DNA of 35,818 bases, from positions 1 through 35,818 of the forward strand of contig NZ_AUUU01000012.1 in assembly GCF_002760435.1 (NCBI RefSeq). Direction: 5' to 3'. The notes beneath the pieces were generated by a model. It saw only the letters and a program-made list of their open reading frames with translations. It searched no databases and was not told the origin of the DNA. Below are positions 24,053 to 34,985 of this stretch, in pieces; the first letter of the stretch is position 1; every line of letters begins with the position of its first letter. Made by a program: the position numbers and the translations under genes. The stretch is from Clostridium sp. LS. Its GTDB lineage: Bacteria > Bacillota > Clostridia > Clostridiales > Clostridiaceae.

Positions 24053-24702
24053 TATTCATTGTTCCCCAACATTTCACATATCCCTCTGAAAACTTCATTA
24101 ATAGCTTTTGTGCCATCTACTTCTGAAAGCAACTGTTTTTCACTATAAAACTCAATTAGTGGTTGTGTTTCTCGTTGGTATACATCAAGTCTTTCCTTAA
24201 CAGTCTCAACTGTATCATCTTTCCTTTGTATAACTTCACTTCCGCACAAATCACACTTTCCTTCATTAGTTGGAGGATTAAATTTTATATGATAACTAGC
24301 TCCACATGATGGACACACTCTTCTACCAGTCATTCTCTCTAAGATAAATTCGTTAGGTACTTTTATTAATAACGCAGTATCTAATTGTTCGCCTCTCTCC
24401 GTAAGAAAACTGTTAAGAGCCTCAGCTTGAGCCACAGTTCTAGGAAATCCATCTAACAAATATCCAGTGTTACAATCATCCTGTTGTAACCTATCCTTAA
24501 CCATATTTATAGTTACCTCATCAGGAACTAGCTGTCCGTTATCTATATAACCTTTTGCTTCTATTCCTAAAGGAGTGTTTTCAGAAATGTTCTTTCTAAA
24601 AATATCTCCTGTAGAAATATGTGGTATTGAATATTTATTACTGATTGATTTAGCCTGTGTTCCCTTTCCAGCTCCAGGAGGACCTAGCAATACTATCTTC
24701 AC
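24052..24702 (-). CDS. adk: Adenylate kinase with zinc-binding lid
   Basis: 216 residues; interconverts AMP + ATP and 2 ADP. The P-loop [10 protein letters not shown] is at the N-terminus, with DGFPRT in the core. The lid has CPSC and CDLC, the four-cysteine zinc form found in Gram-positives. I choose the GTG at 24702 ([10 protein letters not shown]), five bases after GGAGATGA, because it gives the typical start and length; an ATG at 24717 would overlap this site. It lies between secY and map. Confidence 0.96.
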   Translation of the reverse strand: MKIVLLGPPGAGKGTQAKSISNKYSIPHISTGDIFRKNISENTPLGIEAKGYIDNGQLVPDEVTINMVKDRLQQDDCNTGYLLDGFPRTVAQAEALNSFLTERGEQLDTALLIKVPNEFILERMTGRRVCPSCGASYHIKFNPPTNEGKCDLCGSEVIQRKDDTVETVKERLDVYQRETQPLIEFYSEKQLLSEVDGTKAINEVFRGICEMLGNNE

Positions 24703-24727
24703 TAGCTTCATCTCCATCTATTCTAAT

Positions 24728-26029
24728 CTATTTAAGGAATCCTTTATAGTGCCTTACTACCATTTGTGATTCTACTTTTCTTGTAAAATCTAATGCAACA
24801 TTTATAACAATTAATAATCCTGTTCCTGAAAAAGCTATATTTTGGAATTGTGTATAATTTTGTATCAATACTGGAGTAACGGCTAAAATAGCGGCTAATA
24901 TTCCTCCAATGAAAGCTAATCTGCTAAGAACTCTTTCAAAATATACAGTAGTTTCTTCTCCTGGCCTTACACCTGGCACAAAACCTGCTGATTTATGCAA
25001 ATTCTCGGACATCTCATCTGGCTTAAAAGTAATCTGCATATAAAACCAATTAAAGAATATTGTGAGTATTGCATATAGTACTACATACATCCAACTTTTT
25101 TGATTAAATACAGATGTAGGATTACTTAATATCCATTTTGCCCACTCTTTTTGACTTTCACCAATTCCACCAAATAACGTAGCAATTGTCTTCGGAAAAT
25201 CCATTACTGACATAGAAAATATAATAGCAAGAACAGCTGATCCAATTATACTCAATGGAATATGCGTTGCTGATTGCGCCTTAACCATATTACTATTACC
25301 AGAAGCAAATTTACCAGCATATTGCACAGGTATTCTTCTTTCTGATAAAGAGAAATATAATATAGTAGCAAGTAACAATACAATAAACACTCCGAACAAT
25401 ACAATTTCTATAATGCTTGCACTTCCTGCTTGTTGAAGTGTCATCATTGAAGCTATTGTTGTTGGAACTCTTGAAATTATATTAACAAATATCAATACTG
25501 ATGTTCCATTTCCTATACCTTTAACTGTAAGTTGATCTCCCAACCACATACAGAATGTTGTTCCAACCACTAATGCAAAAACTACAATAACCTTTTGAAT
25601 TGAATTTAATCCAACTGTTGCACCACTGCTTGAAATTGTTGCATAAATTCCGTAAGCTAATATGAATGCAATCCCAAGGGATACGTAACGAGTTGCATTT
25701 TGTATTTTTTTTCTACCAGTGTCTCCTTCTTTCGAAAGTTGTTCTAGTTGAGGTATTGCAACAGTTAATAATTGAATTATAATTGATGCATTAATATACG
25801 GCATTACTCCTAATGCTAAAATACTAGATCTGCTAAACGCACCTCCAGAAAGCATGTCGTAAAATCCTAATAGTCCTCCTGATTGAGATAATTTGCTCAA
25901 ATAATCAGAGTTAATTCCAGGAAGAGGAACATGACTTCCCATCCTGAAAACTGCAACTAGTAATATCGTCCACAAAATCCTTTTTCTAATCTCAGGAACT
26001 TTGAATGCATTACGTAGAGTTTGAAGCAC
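24728..26029 (-). CDS. secY: Protein translocase channel SecY
   Basis: 433 residues with about ten membrane helices. It starts LRNAFKVPEIRKRILWT, and the family motifs MGSHVPLPGI, LGVMPYINASIIIQLL, GNGTSVLIFVNI and the cytoplasmic loop SERRIPVQYA are present. It forms the membrane pore for secreted and membrane proteins. The start is GTG, six bases after GAGGTGA, and follows the rplO stop by one base. Confidence 0.98.
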   Translation of the reverse strand: MLQTLRNAFKVPEIRKRILWTILLVAVFRMGSHVPLPGINSDYLSKLSQSGGLLGFYDMLSGGAFSRSSILALGVMPYINASIIIQLLTVAIPQLEQLSKEGDTGRKKIQNATRYVSLGIAFILAYGIYATISSSGATVGLNSIQKVIVVFALVVGTTFCMWLGDQLTVKGIGNGTSVLIFVNIISRVPTTIASMMTLQQAGSASIIEIVLFGVFIVLLLATILYFSLSERRIPVQYAGKFASGNSNMVKAQSATHIPLSIIGSAVLAIIFSMSVMDFPKTIATLFGGIGESQKEWAKWILSNPTSVFNQKSWMYVVLYAILTIFFNWFYMQITFKPDEMSENLHKSAGFVPGVRPGEETTVYFERVLSRLAFIGGILAAILAVTPVLIQNYTQFQNIAFSGTGLLIVINVALDFTRKVESQMVVRHYKGFLK

Positions 26030-26030
26030 T

Positions 26031-26471
26031 TTACATCACCTCAACTTTTCCCCCAGCTGCCTCAATCTTTTCTATAGCAGACTTAGAGAACTTACATCCT
26101 TTAACCGTTAAGCTTTTATCTAATGTTCCGTTTCCAAGAATTTTTACTCCATCTAATACTTTACTTACTACTCTTCTTTCAAGTAATACTTCTGGAGTAA
26201 TTTCTGTACCATTTTCAAAGATATTTAATCTGTCAAGATTTATGCTAACATACTTCTTTGCAAAAATGTTTGTAAACCCTCTCTTAGGAAGTCTTCTATA
26301 TAAAGGCATTTGACCTCCTTCAAAACCAGGTCTTACACCACCGCCTGATCTTGCATTTTGACCTTTTTCACCTTTACCAGCATTTCTTCCTAAGCCAGAA
26401 CCAGTACCTCTACCAATTCTTTTAGGTGCTTTTTTGCTACCTTCTGCTGGTTTTAATTCGTGAAGTTTCAT
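26031..26471 (-). CDS. rplO: 50S ribosomal protein L15
   Basis: 146 residues. The long basic Gly-rich N-terminal arm ([20 protein letters not shown], residues near 18-37) and the globular C-terminal domain with [18 protein letters not shown] are typical. It lies between rpmD and secY, with AGGAGGTG before the ATG. Confidence 0.98.
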   Translation of the reverse strand: MKLHELKPAEGSKKAPKRIGRGTGSGLGRNAGKGEKGQNARSGGGVRPGFEGGQMPLYRRLPKRGFTNIFAKKYVSINLDRLNIFENGTEITPEVLLERRVVSKVLDGVKILGNGTLDKSLTVKGCKFSKSAIEKIEAAGGKVEVM

Positions 26472-26492
26472 ATTCAGTGCACCTCCTTATTT

Positions 26493-26672
26493 TTATACTT
26501 CTTCAACTTTTAATAGATATTCAATCTTTTTTATCATACCTTGTACTTGAGGTGTTGCCTCAGGTTCTACTGTTTTTCCTATTTTTTTAAGTCCAAGAGC
26601 ATTTGCAGTAGCGATATGGTCCTTTTTTCTACCTATTAAGCTCTTTACTAATGTAACTCTTAATTTAGCCAT
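26493..26672 (-). CDS. rpmD: 50S ribosomal protein L30
   Basis: 59 residues (starts [20 protein letters not shown], ends [14 protein letters not shown]), the full bacterial L30 fold length. It has an AGGAGG site before the ATG and lies between rpsE and rplO as in all spc operons. Confidence 0.98.
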   Translation of the reverse strand: MAKLRVTLVKSLIGRKKDHIATANALGLKKIGKTVEPEATPQVQGMIKKIEYLLKVEEV

Positions 26673-26683
26673 TGCAATACCTC

Positions 26684-27181
26684 CTAACCTAATATTTCTT
26701 CTACAGATTTGCCTCTTAATCTAGCAATATCCTCTGCTGTTCTTAAACTAGCTAATCCGTTTATTGTAGCATTTACCATGTTGTTAGGATTGTTTGAACC
26801 TAATGATTTAGCTCTAACATCCTTTAATCCTGCTAATTCAAGTACAGCTCTTGCTGGACCTCCAGCGATAACTCCTGTACCTTCTTTAGCTGGCATAATT
26901 AAAACATTTGCTGTTCCAAATTTACCATTAACTTGGTGAGGAATTGTAGTTCCTACCATTGCAACACTTACTAAGTTTTTCTTAGCGTCTTCTATTCCTT
27001 TTTTAATTGCTTCTGGGATTTCGATTGACTTACCCATTCCAACACCAACGTGTCCGTTTTCGTCTCCGACAACAACTAGAGCGCTGAATCTGAAGTTTCT
27101 ACCACCCTTAACAACCTTAGTAACCCTGTTTATAAAAACAACCTTTTCTTTAAGGTCTAGTGTACTAGGATCGATTCTCAT
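26684..27181 (-). CDS. rpsE: 30S ribosomal protein S5
   Basis: 165 residues. The double-stranded RNA-binding N-terminal domain has [20 protein letters not shown] (residues 11-30) with [11 protein letters not shown]; the C-terminal domain has [13 protein letters not shown] and [10 protein letters not shown]. It belongs to the decoding-site and mRNA-entry region of the 30S subunit. Confidence 0.98.
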   Translation of the reverse strand: MRIDPSTLDLKEKVVFINRVTKVVKGGRNFRFSALVVVGDENGHVGVGMGKSIEIPEAIKKGIEDAKKNLVSVAMVGTTIPHQVNGKFGTANVLIMPAKEGTGVIAGGPARAVLELAGLKDVRAKSLGSNNPNNMVNATINGLASLRTAEDIARLRGKSVEEILG

Positions 27182-27200
27182 TTATTTCCCTCCTTGTATA

Positions 27201-27560
27201 TTAGAATTTCAAGCCTGCTTCTCTAGCTGCTTGTGCTAATTCTTGAATTCTTCCGTGATATATGTATCCGCCTCTATCAAATACCACTGCATCAATTCCT
27301 TTTTCTATAGCTCTTTTAGCAATAACTTCTCCAACTAGTTTAGCGCCTTCTTTATTTCCACCTTTAGCAGCGAAGTCTTTATCTAAACTTGAAGCAGCTA
27401 CTAGTGTAACTCCGTTTATATCATCAATAACTTGTGCATAAATATTCTTTTCACTCTTAAAAACTGAAAGTCTTGGTCTTTCCGCAGTACCAAAAACTTT
27501 TTTACGAACTCTAAGGTGACGTTTTTCTCTACTTGCTTTTTTGTCTACCTTCTTGAACAT
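27201..27560 (-). CDS. rplR: 50S ribosomal protein L18
   Basis: 119 residues; binds 5S rRNA. The basic N-terminus ([18 protein letters not shown]), [20 protein letters not shown] and [20 protein letters not shown] are family motifs. I use the ATG at 27560, eight bases after AAGGAG; an in-frame GTG three codons upstream lies in that site. Confidence 0.98.
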   Translation of the reverse strand: MFKKVDKKASREKRHLRVRKKVFGTAERPRLSVFKSEKNIYAQVIDDINGVTLVAASSLDKDFAAKGGNKEGAKLVGEVIAKRAIEKGIDAVVFDRGGYIYHGRIQELAQAAREAGLKF

Positions 27561-27578
27561 AAAACTCACTCCTTTCTA

Positions 27579-28121
27579 TTATTTCTTACCAGTCTTACCT
27601 TCTTTACGTCTGATCACTTCATTATCATATTTAATACCTTTACCCTTATATGGTTCTGGTACTCTCCACTTTCTGATATCTGCTGCAGCAAATCCAACTT
27701 TTTCCTTATCGATTCCGCTTACTACTACTTTAGTTGCAGCTGGAGTTTCAAATGTGATTCCGTCAATAGGTTCAATTTCAACTGGATGTGAATATCCAAG
27801 GTTCATTACAAGTTTCTTTCCTTGTAATTGAGCTCTATAACCAACACCAACTAAATCTAATGTTTTTTGGTAGCCTTGTTTTACTCCAATTACCATGTTA
27901 TTAATTAATGCTCTTGTTAAACCGTGAAGAGCTCTGTGATCTTTTTGTTCACTATGTCTAGTAACAATTACTTCATTGTTTTCAACTGCTATACTAATAT
28001 CATTATGCATAGCTTTAACTAGTTCGCCTTTTGGTCCCTTAACTGTAACAACGTTGTCTGGTGTTACAGTAACAGTTACATCAGAAGGGATAGCTATTGG
28101 TAATCTACCTACTCTTGACAT
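27579..28121 (-). CDS. rplF: 50S ribosomal protein L6
   Basis: 180 residues. It starts [19 protein letters not shown] with the typical VKGPKGEL; the second repeat ends in the family signature [19 protein letters not shown]. It supports the factor-binding region near the sarcin-ricin loop. It lies 71 bases after rpsH, one of the larger gaps in the spc part. Confidence 0.98.
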   Translation of the reverse strand: MSRVGRLPIAIPSDVTVTVTPDNVVTVKGPKGELVKAMHNDISIAVENNEVIVTRHSEQKDHRALHGLTRALINNMVIGVKQGYQKTLDLVGVGYRAQLQGKKLVMNLGYSHPVEIEPIDGITFETPAATKVVVSGIDKEKVGFAAADIRKWRVPEPYKGKGIKYDNEVIRRKEGKTGKK

Positions 28122-28192
28122 AATTGCACCTCCTATATTATTTTAAAATTGCATTTTCCCACAATTTTATTTAGTCTAATTTATCTGAAATC

Positions 28193-28591
28193 TTACCAAA
28201 CGTAGCAGATTACTTCTCCACCTAAACCGTTCTTTCTAGCTTCTCTATCTACCATTATTCCATTTGAAGTTGAAACAACAGCAATACCTAATCCATTAAG
28301 AACCTTTGGTACTTCATCTTTTTTACAATATACTCTTAATCCTGGTTTAGAAATTCTCTTAATACCAGTTATAACTCTTTCTTTATTTGCTCCATACTTA
28401 AGAGATAATCTTAACATTGGAACAACTCCGTCGTTATATTCATTAATTTCTTTTATATAACCCTCTTGTAATAATATATTTGCAATTTCCTTCTTTACGT
28501 TAGAAGAAGGTACCTCTACCACTTCATGTCTTACAGCATTAGCATTTCTTACACGAGTTAATAAATCTGCTATAGGATCTGTCATAACCAT
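28193..28591 (-). CDS. rpsH: 30S ribosomal protein S8
   Basis: 132 residues. It has [19 protein letters not shown] at the start, [20 protein letters not shown] and the signature [22 protein letters not shown]8 is a primary 16S binder and the known spc repressor in E. coli. The ATG at 28591 lies eight bases after AGGAGG; a second ATG two codons later is the alternative start. Confidence 0.97.
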   Translation of the reverse strand: MVMTDPIADLLTRVRNANAVRHEVVEVPSSNVKKEIANILLQEGYIKEINEYNDGVVPMLRLSLKYGANKERVITGIKRISKPGLRVYCKKDEVPKVLNGLGIAVVSTSNGIMVDREARKNGLGGEVICYVW

Positions 28592-28623
28592 TTAATGTGC
28601 CTCCTTTCGTTACATCATATATA

Positions 28624-28809
28624 CTACCAACTTGCTTTTCTACAACCTGGAATTTCGCCCTTATAAGCAAGTTCTCTAAAACAAATACGGCATACTCCAT
28701 ATTTTCTTAGTACAGCATGTGGTCTTCCACATATTCTGCATCTTGTATAAGCTTGAGTTTTAAATTTAGGAGTTTTGCTCCACTTTTCAATAATAGCCTT
28801 ACGTGCCAA
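28624..28809 (-). CDS. rpsN: 30S ribosomal protein S14, zinc form (type Z)
   Basis: 61 residues, the short zinc-binding form. CRICGRPH and CRICFREL provide the zinc cysteines, and it ends in PGCRKASW. I choose the TTG at 28809, seven bases after GGAGGG, because it gives the typical [10 protein letters not shown] start. It lies between rplE and rpsH. Confidence 0.97.
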   Translation of the reverse strand: MARKAIIEKWSKTPKFKTQAYTRCRICGRPHAVLRKYGVCRICFRELAYKGEIPGCRKASW

Positions 28810-28825
28810 TGTGTTTCCCTCCTTA

Positions 28826-29365
28826 TTATTGAGCGAATGGCATTCCAAGGAATCTTAATAATTCCCTAGCTTCTTCGTCAGTGTTAGCTGTAGTAACGAA
28901 GATTATATCCATTCCTCTAACTTTATCTATCTTATCATATTCTATTTCTGGGAATATTAGTTGTTCTTTGATTCCTAATGAATAGTTTCCTCTACCATCA
29001 AAAGCCTTACTAGAAACTCCTCTGAAATCTCTAACTCTTGGTAATGCAATACTCATTAGCTTATCTGCAAATTCAAACATATTAGCTTTTCTTAGAGTAA
29101 CTTTGCATCCTAAAGGCATATTTTCTCTAATTTTAAAGTTAGCTACAGATTTTTTTGCTCTTGTTAATACAGGCTTTTGACCTGCAATTAAAGTTAGATC
29201 GTTAACTGCTGATTCTAGAACTTTTTGGTTCTCTTTAGCTTCTCCAACTCCCATGTTTATAACAATTTTCTCTAGCTTAGGAACTTCCATTACATTTTTG
29301 TATCCGAACTTTTCAATCATAGCTGGAATTACTTCTTTTTGATATTTTTCTTGAAGTCTTGTCAT
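28826..29365 (-). CDS. rplE: 50S ribosomal protein L5
   Basis: 179 residues; binds 5S rRNA and contacts the P-site tRNA. Motifs: [54 protein letters not shown] and the closing [21 protein letters not shown] precedes the ATG. Confidence 0.98.
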   Translation of the reverse strand: MTRLQEKYQKEVIPAMIEKFGYKNVMEVPKLEKIVINMGVGEAKENQKVLESAVNDLTLIAGQKPVLTRAKKSVANFKIRENMPLGCKVTLRKANMFEFADKLMSIALPRVRDFRGVSSKAFDGRGNYSLGIKEQLIFPEIEYDKIDKVRGMDIIFVTTANTDEEARELLRFLGMPFAQ

Positions 29366-29387
29366 ATTAGTTACCTCCTTTCAAAGT

Positions 29388-29702
29388 TTAGAATGTTTCT
29401 CCACACTTCTTACATTTTCTAACTTTAGTGCCGTCAGCTAAAATCTCATTTTGGATTCTAGTTGCATTCTTACATTTGTTACAATATAACATAACTTTTG
29501 AGCTGCTGATTGCTGCTTCTTTTTCAATTATAGCGCTTTCAACTTGACCCTTATTAGCCTTTTGATGTTTCTTTACTATATTAACTCCTTGAACAAGAAC
29601 TTTTCCTGTCTTTGGATATGCTCTTAACACTTCTCCAGTCTTGCCTTTATCTTTTCCTGATATAACAATAACTGTATCATTCTTTCTTACATGTATCTTC
29701 AA
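29388..29702 (-). CDS. rplX: 50S ribosomal protein L24
   Basis: 104 residues. It has the KOW motif VISGKDKGKTGEVL, HQKANKGQVESAI and a C-terminal CNKC / CKKC pair that looks like a zinc ribbon. I choose the TTG at 29702, six bases after GGAGGTG, giving MKIHVRKND; an in-frame GTG three codons earlier lies inside the ribosome binding site. Confidence 0.96.
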   Translation of the reverse strand: MKIHVRKNDTVIVISGKDKGKTGEVLRAYPKTGKVLVQGVNIVKKHQKANKGQVESAIIEKEAAISSSKVMLYCNKCKNATRIQNEILADGTKVRKCKKCGETF

Positions 29703-29717
29703 GTTGGCCACCTCCTC

Positions 29718-30086
29718 TTATAGAACTTCTGGTGCTAATGATAAAATTTTAGTAAATTCTTTATCTCTTAGCTCCCTAGCAACAGGTCCAAAGATACGAG
29801 TTCCTCTTGGTTGTTTATCGTCTTTAATTATAACTGCTGCGTTTTCGTCAAATTTAATGTATGAACCATCTGTTCTTCTTACGCCTCTTACTGATCTAAC
29901 TACAACTGCCTTTACAACATCACCTTTTTTAACAACTCCACCTGGTGTTGCACTTTTAACGCTAGCTACTATAACATCACCGATATTACCAAACTTTCTT
30001 TTAGATCCGCCTAAGACTCTGATACACATAATTTCCTTTGCACCTGAATTATCTGCAACCTTTAATAAGGTTTGTTGTTGTATCAT
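29718..30086 (-). CDS. rplN: 50S ribosomal protein L14
   Basis: 122 residues, standard length. It starts [20 protein letters not shown], and has [20 protein letters not shown], the signature [18 protein letters not shown] and [19 protein letters not shown] precedes the ATG. Confidence 0.98.
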   Translation of the reverse strand: MIQQQTLLKVADNSGAKEIMCIRVLGGSKRKFGNIGDVIVASVKSATPGGVVKKGDVVKAVVVRSVRGVRRTDGSYIKFDENAAVIIKDDKQPRGTRIFGPVARELRDKEFTKILSLAPEVL

Positions 30087-30114
30087 TAAATTACCCTCCT
30101 TTCAGTTTTAAAGC

Positions 30115-30369
30115 TTATTTTGCTTTTTCAACTATTTCAACAAGTCTCCATCTCTTATCTTTAGATAAAGGTCTAGTTTCCATTATTGAAACTCTATCAT
30201 TAATTTTAGCTTCATTATTTTCATCATGTACTTTAAACTTTGTAGTTCTATTAACTGTCTTTCCATATAATGGATGTCTAACTTTAGTTTCAACAGCTAC
30301 TACAATAGTCTTTTCCATTTTATCAGAAACAACCCTACCAATTCTTTTCTTTCTTAATGCTCTTTCCAT
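30115..30369 (-). CDS. rpsQ: 30S ribosomal protein S17
   Basis: 84 residues with an OB-fold. Motifs are [19 protein letters not shown], the loop [19 protein letters not shown] and the signature [20 protein letters not shown]. It lies between rpmC and rplN. Confidence 0.98.
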   Translation of the reverse strand: MERALRKKRIGRVVSDKMEKTIVVAVETKVRHPLYGKTVNRTTKFKVHDENNEAKINDRVSIMETRPLSKDKRWRLVEIVEKAK

Positions 30370-30392
30370 TAGGGCTTACCTCCTTCCAACTT

Positions 30393-30605
30393 TTATTGTT
30401 CCAATGCTTTTAATTCTTCTTCTCTTAAGATGGTTTTTATTTGGGCTATAGACTTCTTAACTTCTCTTATTCTCATTGGATTTTCTAATTGTCCTGTAGC
30501 TAATTGAAATCTTAAATTAAATAATTCCGCTTTAAGATCACCCAATTTTACTGCTAAATCTTGAGGATTGCTTGATTTCAATTCTTTTAATTCTCTAGCC
30601 TTCAT
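30393..30605 (-). CDS. rpmC: 50S ribosomal protein L29
   Basis: 70 residues, mostly two helices. Motifs are [16 protein letters not shown] and the signature [20 protein letters not shown]; it ends [18 protein letters not shown]29 sits near the peptide exit and helps bind SRP and trigger factor. Its ATG shares one base with the rplP stop codon (TAATG). Confidence 0.98.
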   Translation of the reverse strand: MKARELKELKSSNPQDLAVKLGDLKAELFNLRFQLATGQLENPMRIREVKKSIAQIKTILREEELKALEQ

Positions 30606-31039
30606 TATTCTTCACCACCCATTTCCTCAAAATCTCTTTTTGAAACAAATTTTGTTTTTACAGGAAGTTTATGTGAAGCAAGTCTCATTGCTTCTCTTGC
30701 AGTTTCTTCTGGTACTCCTGATAACTCAAATAGTACTCTGCCCGGCTTAACTACTGCAACCCAATATTCTGGTGATCCTTTACCTGAACCCATTCTTGTT
30801 TCAGCTGGTTTTTCTGTAACTGGCTTATCTGGGAAAATCTTTATCCAAAGTTTTCCACCTCTTTTAATGTATCTATTGATAGCAATTCTGGCAGATTCAA
30901 TTTGATTACTTGTAATCCATCCACAAGTTAGCGCTTGGATTCCGTAATCTCCATAAGCTAAGAAATTACCTCTTGTTGCCTTACCTTTCATTCTACCACG
31001 TTGCACCTTACGATGTTTTACCCTTTTAGGCATTAACAT
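30605..31039 (-). CDS. rplP: 50S ribosomal protein L16
   Basis: 144 residues. It starts [19 protein letters not shown] and has the family motifs [14 protein letters not shown] and [21 protein letters not shown]16 contributes to the A-site tRNA region of the 50S subunit. GGAGG lies eight bases before the ATG at 31039; a second ATG two codons in is possible. Confidence 0.98.
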   Translation of the reverse strand: MLMPKRVKHRKVQRGRMKGKATRGNFLAYGDYGIQALTCGWITSNQIESARIAINRYIKRGGKLWIKIFPDKPVTEKPAETRMGSGKGSPEYWVAVVKPGRVLFELSGVPEETAREAMRLASHKLPVKTKFVSKRDFEEMGGEE

Positions 31040-31056
31040 GATCTATTCCTCCTTTC

Positions 31057-31722
31057 CTATGCGTTAGCCTCTTCCTTTTCTACTTTCTTAGTTGGAAGAA
31101 CTTCTCCATTATAAACCCAAACCTTAACTCCGATTTTTCCATATGTTGTATCTGCTTCAGCAAATCCATAGTCAATGTCAGCTCTTAATGTTTGTAGTGG
31201 AATTGTTCCTTCATGATAGTGTTCAGTTCTTGCTATTTCAGCTCCACCCAATCTACCAGAACATGCAGTTTTTACACCTTTTATTCCATGCTTCATAGCT
31301 CTTTGCATTGTTTGCTTCATAGCTCTTCTGAATGAAATTCTTTTTTCTAATTGTGCAGCAATATTTTCAGCCATTAATTGAGCATCAGCTTCTGCACTTT
31401 TAACTTCAACTATATTTATTAAGATATTCTTACCTTCAACAAATTGAGTTAAGCTATTCTTTAATGTTTCAATTCCTGCTCCACCTTTTCCTATGATAAC
31501 ACCTGGTTTAGCAGTGTGTATGTTTAATTTAACTCTCTTAGCAGCTCTTTCAATTTCAACTTTAGAAATACCTGCTGCAAAAAGTTCTTTTTTAACAAAT
31601 TTTCTAATCTTGTTATCTTCTACAAGATTGTCAGCAAAATTTTTCTTATTAGCATACCATTTTGCATCCCATCCTTTGATAACTCCTACCCTAAGGCCAT
31701 GAGGATTTACTTTTTGACCCAC
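31057..31722 (-). CDS. rpsC: 30S ribosomal protein S3
   Basis: 221 residues. It starts [19 protein letters not shown]; the KH domain has [16 protein letters not shown], and the C-terminal domain has [20 protein letters not shown] and [15 protein letters not shown]. It forms part of the mRNA entry tunnel. It lies 18 bases before rplP. Confidence 0.98.
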   Translation of the reverse strand: MGQKVNPHGLRVGVIKGWDAKWYANKKNFADNLVEDNKIRKFVKKELFAAGISKVEIERAAKRVKLNIHTAKPGVIIGKGGAGIETLKNSLTQFVEGKNILINIVEVKSAEADAQLMAENIAAQLEKRISFRRAMKQTMQRAMKHGIKGVKTACSGRLGGAEIARTEHYHEGTIPLQTLRADIDYGFAEADTTYGKIGVKVWVYNGEVLPTKKVEKEEANA

Positions 31723-31745
31723 TTGCTTTTCCCTCCTTTTATCTA

Positions 31746-32081
31746 TTAAGCTCTTTCTTTAACAACTACTGTTATGTTACTTGTTTTCTTCAAGATTTTG
31801 AACGCTCTACCTTGAGCATGAGGTTGGAATCTCTTTAATGTTGATCCTTGACCAACAAAACACTCTGAAACGTATAAGTTATCAGCGTTTAATTCCAAAT
31901 TATTTTCTGCGTTAGCAACTGCTGATTTTAAAACTTTATTTATCACTACTGCTGCTTCTCTTGGAGTATATTGTAAAATAGCAAAAGCTTCATTAACTTG
32001 TTTTCCTCTTATTAAATCAAGAATCACTCCTACTTTTGTTGGAGACATTCTAACATATTTTGCTATAGCTCTAGCTTCCAT
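31746..32081 (-). CDS. rplV: 50S ribosomal protein L22
   Basis: 111 residues. It starts [20 protein letters not shown]; the beta-hairpin that lines the exit tunnel is [20 protein letters not shown] with AQGRAFKI. The hairpin tip is the known macrolide-interaction region; no insertion is seen. Confidence 0.98.
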   Translation of the reverse strand: MEARAIAKYVRMSPTKVGVILDLIRGKQVNEAFAILQYTPREAAVVINKVLKSAVANAENNLELNADNLYVSECFVGQGSTLKRFQPHAQGRAFKILKKTSNITVVVKERA

Positions 32082-32101
32082 TTATGATCCTCCTTTCCAG
32101 G

Positions 32102-32374
32102 CTATCTTTTTGATGTTTTATCGTCATGACCTTTATAAGTTCTAGTTAATACAAATTCACCTAACTTATGGCCAACCATATCTTCTGATATATATACTGG
32201 TACGTGCTTTCTTCCATCATGAACAGCAATTGTGTGACCTATGAATTGTGGAAAGATTGTTGAACTTCTTGACCAAGTTTTTATAACCTTTTTATCTCCG
32301 TTGCTATTCATTTCTTCTATCTTCTTAAAAAGTCCTTCATGAACAAAAGGCGCTTTCTTTGTTGATCTACTCAC
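32102..32374 (-). CDS. rpsS: 30S ribosomal protein S19
   Basis: 90 residues. Motifs are [40 protein letters not shown] and the signature [20 protein letters not shown] choose the GTG at 32374 (M-SRSTKK), seven bases after GGGAGG; the frame is open upstream but overlaps the ribosome binding site. It lies between rplB and rplV. Confidence 0.98.
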   Translation of the reverse strand: MSRSTKKAPFVHEGLFKKIEEMNSNGDKKVIKTWSRSSTIFPQFIGHTIAVHDGRKHVPVYISEDMVGHKLGEFVLTRTYKGHDDKTSKR

Positions 32375-32413
32375 TAATATGCCTCCCTTCCTAAACACTA
32401 AGCCCTAAGCTTT

Positions 32414-32436
32414 GAAGAGAACTTACTATTCTCCTC
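32414..32436 (-). repeat. Hairpin in the rplB-rpsS spacer
   Basis: In minus-strand RNA, GAGGAGAA pairs with UUCUCUUC (one G-U) around a seven-base loop, directly after the rplB stop codon. No T-run follows. It could be an internal processing or stability element. Confidence 0.35.
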
Positions 32437-32439
32437 AAA

Positions 32440-33273
32440 CTACTTAGCTCTTCTATCTTTAACAATGAATTTATCTGAATATTTCTTAGTCTTTCTAGTT
32501 TTGTATCCAAGTGCTGGTTTACCCCATGGTGTCACTGGACTTGGTCTACCAACTGGAGATTTACCTTCACCACCACCGTGAGGGTGATCATTAGGGTTCA
32601 TTACAGATCCTCTAACTGTTGGTCTCCATCCCATATGTCTCTTTCTACCTGCTTTACCGATATTAACGATATCGTTTGTTGCATTTGAAAGTGTTCCAAT
32701 TGTAGCTCTACATTCGATTCTTACATATCTCATTTCACCTGATGGTAATCTTAGAGTTGCATAATCTCCTTCTTTAGCCATTAATTGAGCTGATCCACCT
32801 GCTGCTCTAACTAATTGACCACCTTTACCTCTTTGTAGTTCTACATTATGAATGAATGTACCTACTGGTATATTCTTTAATGGAAGAGCATTACCTGGTT
32901 TAATATCAGCATTAACTCCTGATTCAACTATATCACCAACATTTAATCCTGCTGGTGCAAGGATATATCTCTTTTCTCCATCAGTATATACAACAAGTGC
33001 AATATATGCTGATCTGTTTGGATCATATTCTATAGTTGCAACCTTTGCTGGAACTTCATCTTTATTTCTTTTGAAATCTATTATTCTGTATTTTCTTTTA
33101 ACACCGCCACCACGATGTCTAACAGTAATTTTACCTTGAGCATTTCTACCTGCTTTACTCTTTAATGCAACAAGAAGTGACTTTTCTGGTTCTTGTGAAG
33201 TTATTTCTTCAAAAGTTGGCATAGTCATTTGTCTTCTCGCTGGAGTAATAGGGTTAAACTTTTTAACTGCCAT
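32440..33273 (-). CDS. rplB: 50S ribosomal protein L2
   Basis: 277 residues. The N-terminal RNA-binding domain has [19 protein letters not shown]; the C-terminal peptidyl-transferase-proximal segment has [20 protein letters not shown] with the essential His, and the end [26 protein letters not shown] precedes the ATG. Confidence 0.98.
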   Translation of the reverse strand: MAVKKFNPITPARRQMTMPTFEEITSQEPEKSLLVALKSKAGRNAQGKITVRHRGGGVKRKYRIIDFKRNKDEVPAKVATIEYDPNRSAYIALVVYTDGEKRYILAPAGLNVGDIVESGVNADIKPGNALPLKNIPVGTFIHNVELQRGKGGQLVRAAGGSAQLMAKEGDYATLRLPSGEMRYVRIECRATIGTLSNATNDIVNIGKAGRKRHMGWRPTVRGSVMNPNDHPHGGGEGKSPVGRPSPVTPWGKPALGYKTRKTKKYSDKFIVKDRRAK

Positions 33274-33337
33274 TTAAAATTCCCTCCTTCTTCAAGCTTC
33301 TCTGGCGCTTATCACCAATAATGGCTTTATTGTACTA

Positions 33338-33634
33338 TTATTGCATTCCTTCGAAGAATTCAATTCCATTGCTTTCTTCAGTTAATGTAACAATAGCTTT
33401 TTTATAATCTGGTCTCTTACCTACATGTACGCCCATTCTTTTAGTTTTACCTAAACCGTTTATTGTGTTAACAGATTCAACCTTAACGTTGAATACTTCT
33501 TCCACAGCTCTCTTTATTTGAGATTTGTTAGCATCAACATGAACTATGAAAGTGTACCTTTTTTCGGCCATAGACGCCATACTTTTTTCAGTTATGATAG
33601 GCTTTCTTATTATATCATGGCTTGTTAATTTCAT
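33338..33634 (-). CDS. rplW: 50S ribosomal protein L23
   Basis: 98 residues. It has [14 protein letters not shown] at the start and the signature [22 protein letters not shown]23 is the docking site for trigger factor and SRP at the exit. Its ATG shares one base with the rplD stop (TAATG). Confidence 0.98.
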   Translation of the reverse strand: MKLTSHDIIRKPIITEKSMASMAEKRYTFIVHVDANKSQIKRAVEEVFNVKVESVNTINGLGKTKRMGVHVGKRPDYKKAIVTLTEESNGIEFFEGMQ

Positions 33635-34254
33635 TATGCGTACACCTCCTCAATTTTTGATACAGCATCTTTTGTTATGATTAATTTTTCATACTTTAAT
33701 AAATCATATACATTGATGTTATTTGCAGGAATAACACTTATTCCTTGAATGTTTCTTGCTGATTTATAAACAACTTCATTTGATTCTGCTGTTATAATTA
33801 ATGCTTTATTAGCTTCTAAAGCTTTTAACATTTCTACTATGTTCTTAGTTTTTGGTGCTTCGAAATTTAATGAATCAAGAACTATCATTTGATTATCTTG
33901 AACTTTGCTTGTTAAAGCAGATTTCATAGCAACCTTTCTCATACTCTTTGGAACAGAAACTCTATAGTCTCTTGGCTTTGGTGCGAATACAATACCACCT
34001 TTGATCCATTGTGGTGATCTGATAGAACCTTGTCTTGCTCTTCCAGTACCCTTTTGTCTCCAAGGCTTAATTCCGCCTCCTCTAACTTCAGATCTAGTTT
34101 TAGTTGATTGAGTTCCTTGTCTCTTGTTAGCTAATAATGCTACTACTACTTGATGTAATGCATATTCGTTAATTTCCGCTGCAAATACGCTTTCATTTAA
34201 CTCCATATCTGCAACTTTATTTCCTTCTTTATTAAATACTCCTACTGTAGGCAT
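33634..34254 (-). CDS. rplD: 50S ribosomal protein L4
   Basis: 206 residues. Its long exit-tunnel loop has [20 protein letters not shown] and [14 protein letters not shown]; the globular domain has [21 protein letters not shown] choose the ATG at 34254, seven bases after AGGAGG; the frame upstream overlaps this site. In E. coli, L4 represses the S10 operon. Confidence 0.98.
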   Translation of the reverse strand: MPTVGVFNKEGNKVADMELNESVFAAEINEYALHQVVVALLANKRQGTQSTKTRSEVRGGGIKPWRQKGTGRARQGSIRSPQWIKGGIVFAPKPRDYRVSVPKSMRKVAMKSALTSKVQDNQMIVLDSLNFEAPKTKNIVEMLKALEANKALIITAESNEVVYKSARNIQGISVIPANNINVYDLLKYEKLIITKDAVSKIEEVYA

Positions 34255-34280
34255 TCTACTTCCTCCTTTCTTCAAAGAAA

Positions 34281-34910
34281 TTAAGCTCTAACTGTATTTT
34301 TAATTACTACTGTACCTTTATTAGGTCCTGGGATTCCACCCTTAATTAGTATTAAATTCTTCTCAGCTATTACTTTAACAACTTCTAAATTAAGCACTGT
34401 TGTATTAACAGATCCCATATGTCCTGGCATTCTCTTATTCTTGAATGTTCTTGATGGATCTGATGAAGCTCCCATTGAACCTGGTGCTCTATGGAACTTA
34501 GAACCATGAGTCATAGGCCCTCTTTGTTGATTCCATCTCTTGATAGCTCCTTGGAAACCCTTTCCCTTAGATACTGCAGATACATCAACTTTTTCACCTG
34601 CTTCAAATACATCAGCTTTTATTTCGCTACCAACTTCATATTGATTAATATCGTCAAGTCTAAATTCTTTAAGAGTTCTTCTTAAAGTAGCTCCAGCTTT
34701 AGCAAAGTGACCTTTTCTTGGTTTGTTAGCTAATTTTTCTCTTATTTCATCAAAACCAACTTGTATTGCTTCATAACCATCATTTTCTAATGTTTTCTTT
34801 TGAACAACAACACATGGGCCAGCTTCTACTACAGTTACAGGAATCACCTTACCTTTTTCATCAAAGATTTGTGTCATCCCAATTTTCTTACCAATTATAG
34901 CTTTTTTCAT
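34281..34910 (-). CDS. rplC: 50S ribosomal protein L3
   Basis: 209 residues. It starts [20 protein letters not shown]; the central arm that reaches the peptidyl-transferase centre has the signature [20 protein letters not shown] and [23 protein letters not shown] lies before the ATG. It follows rpsJ after a 75-base gap. Confidence 0.98.
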   Translation of the reverse strand: MKKAIIGKKIGMTQIFDEKGKVIPVTVVEAGPCVVVQKKTLENDGYEAIQVGFDEIREKLANKPRKGHFAKAGATLRRTLKEFRLDDINQYEVGSEIKADVFEAGEKVDVSAVSKGKGFQGAIKRWNQQRGPMTHGSKFHRAPGSMGASSDPSRTFKNKRMPGHMGSVNTTVLNLEVVKVIAEKNLILIKGGIPGPNKGTVVIKNTVRA

Positions 34911-34985
34911 GTATTTACACCTCCCAAACTAATTAGCGGACTGTCAACAATCATAACTAGCCGTTTTTTTATATTATTTCCAGTA

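Noticed and set aside
34911..34985. Possible hairpin in the rpsJ-rplC gap
   Set aside because: Only a short stem with a long loop can be drawn (CTAGTTA / TAATTAG), too weak to list as a feature.
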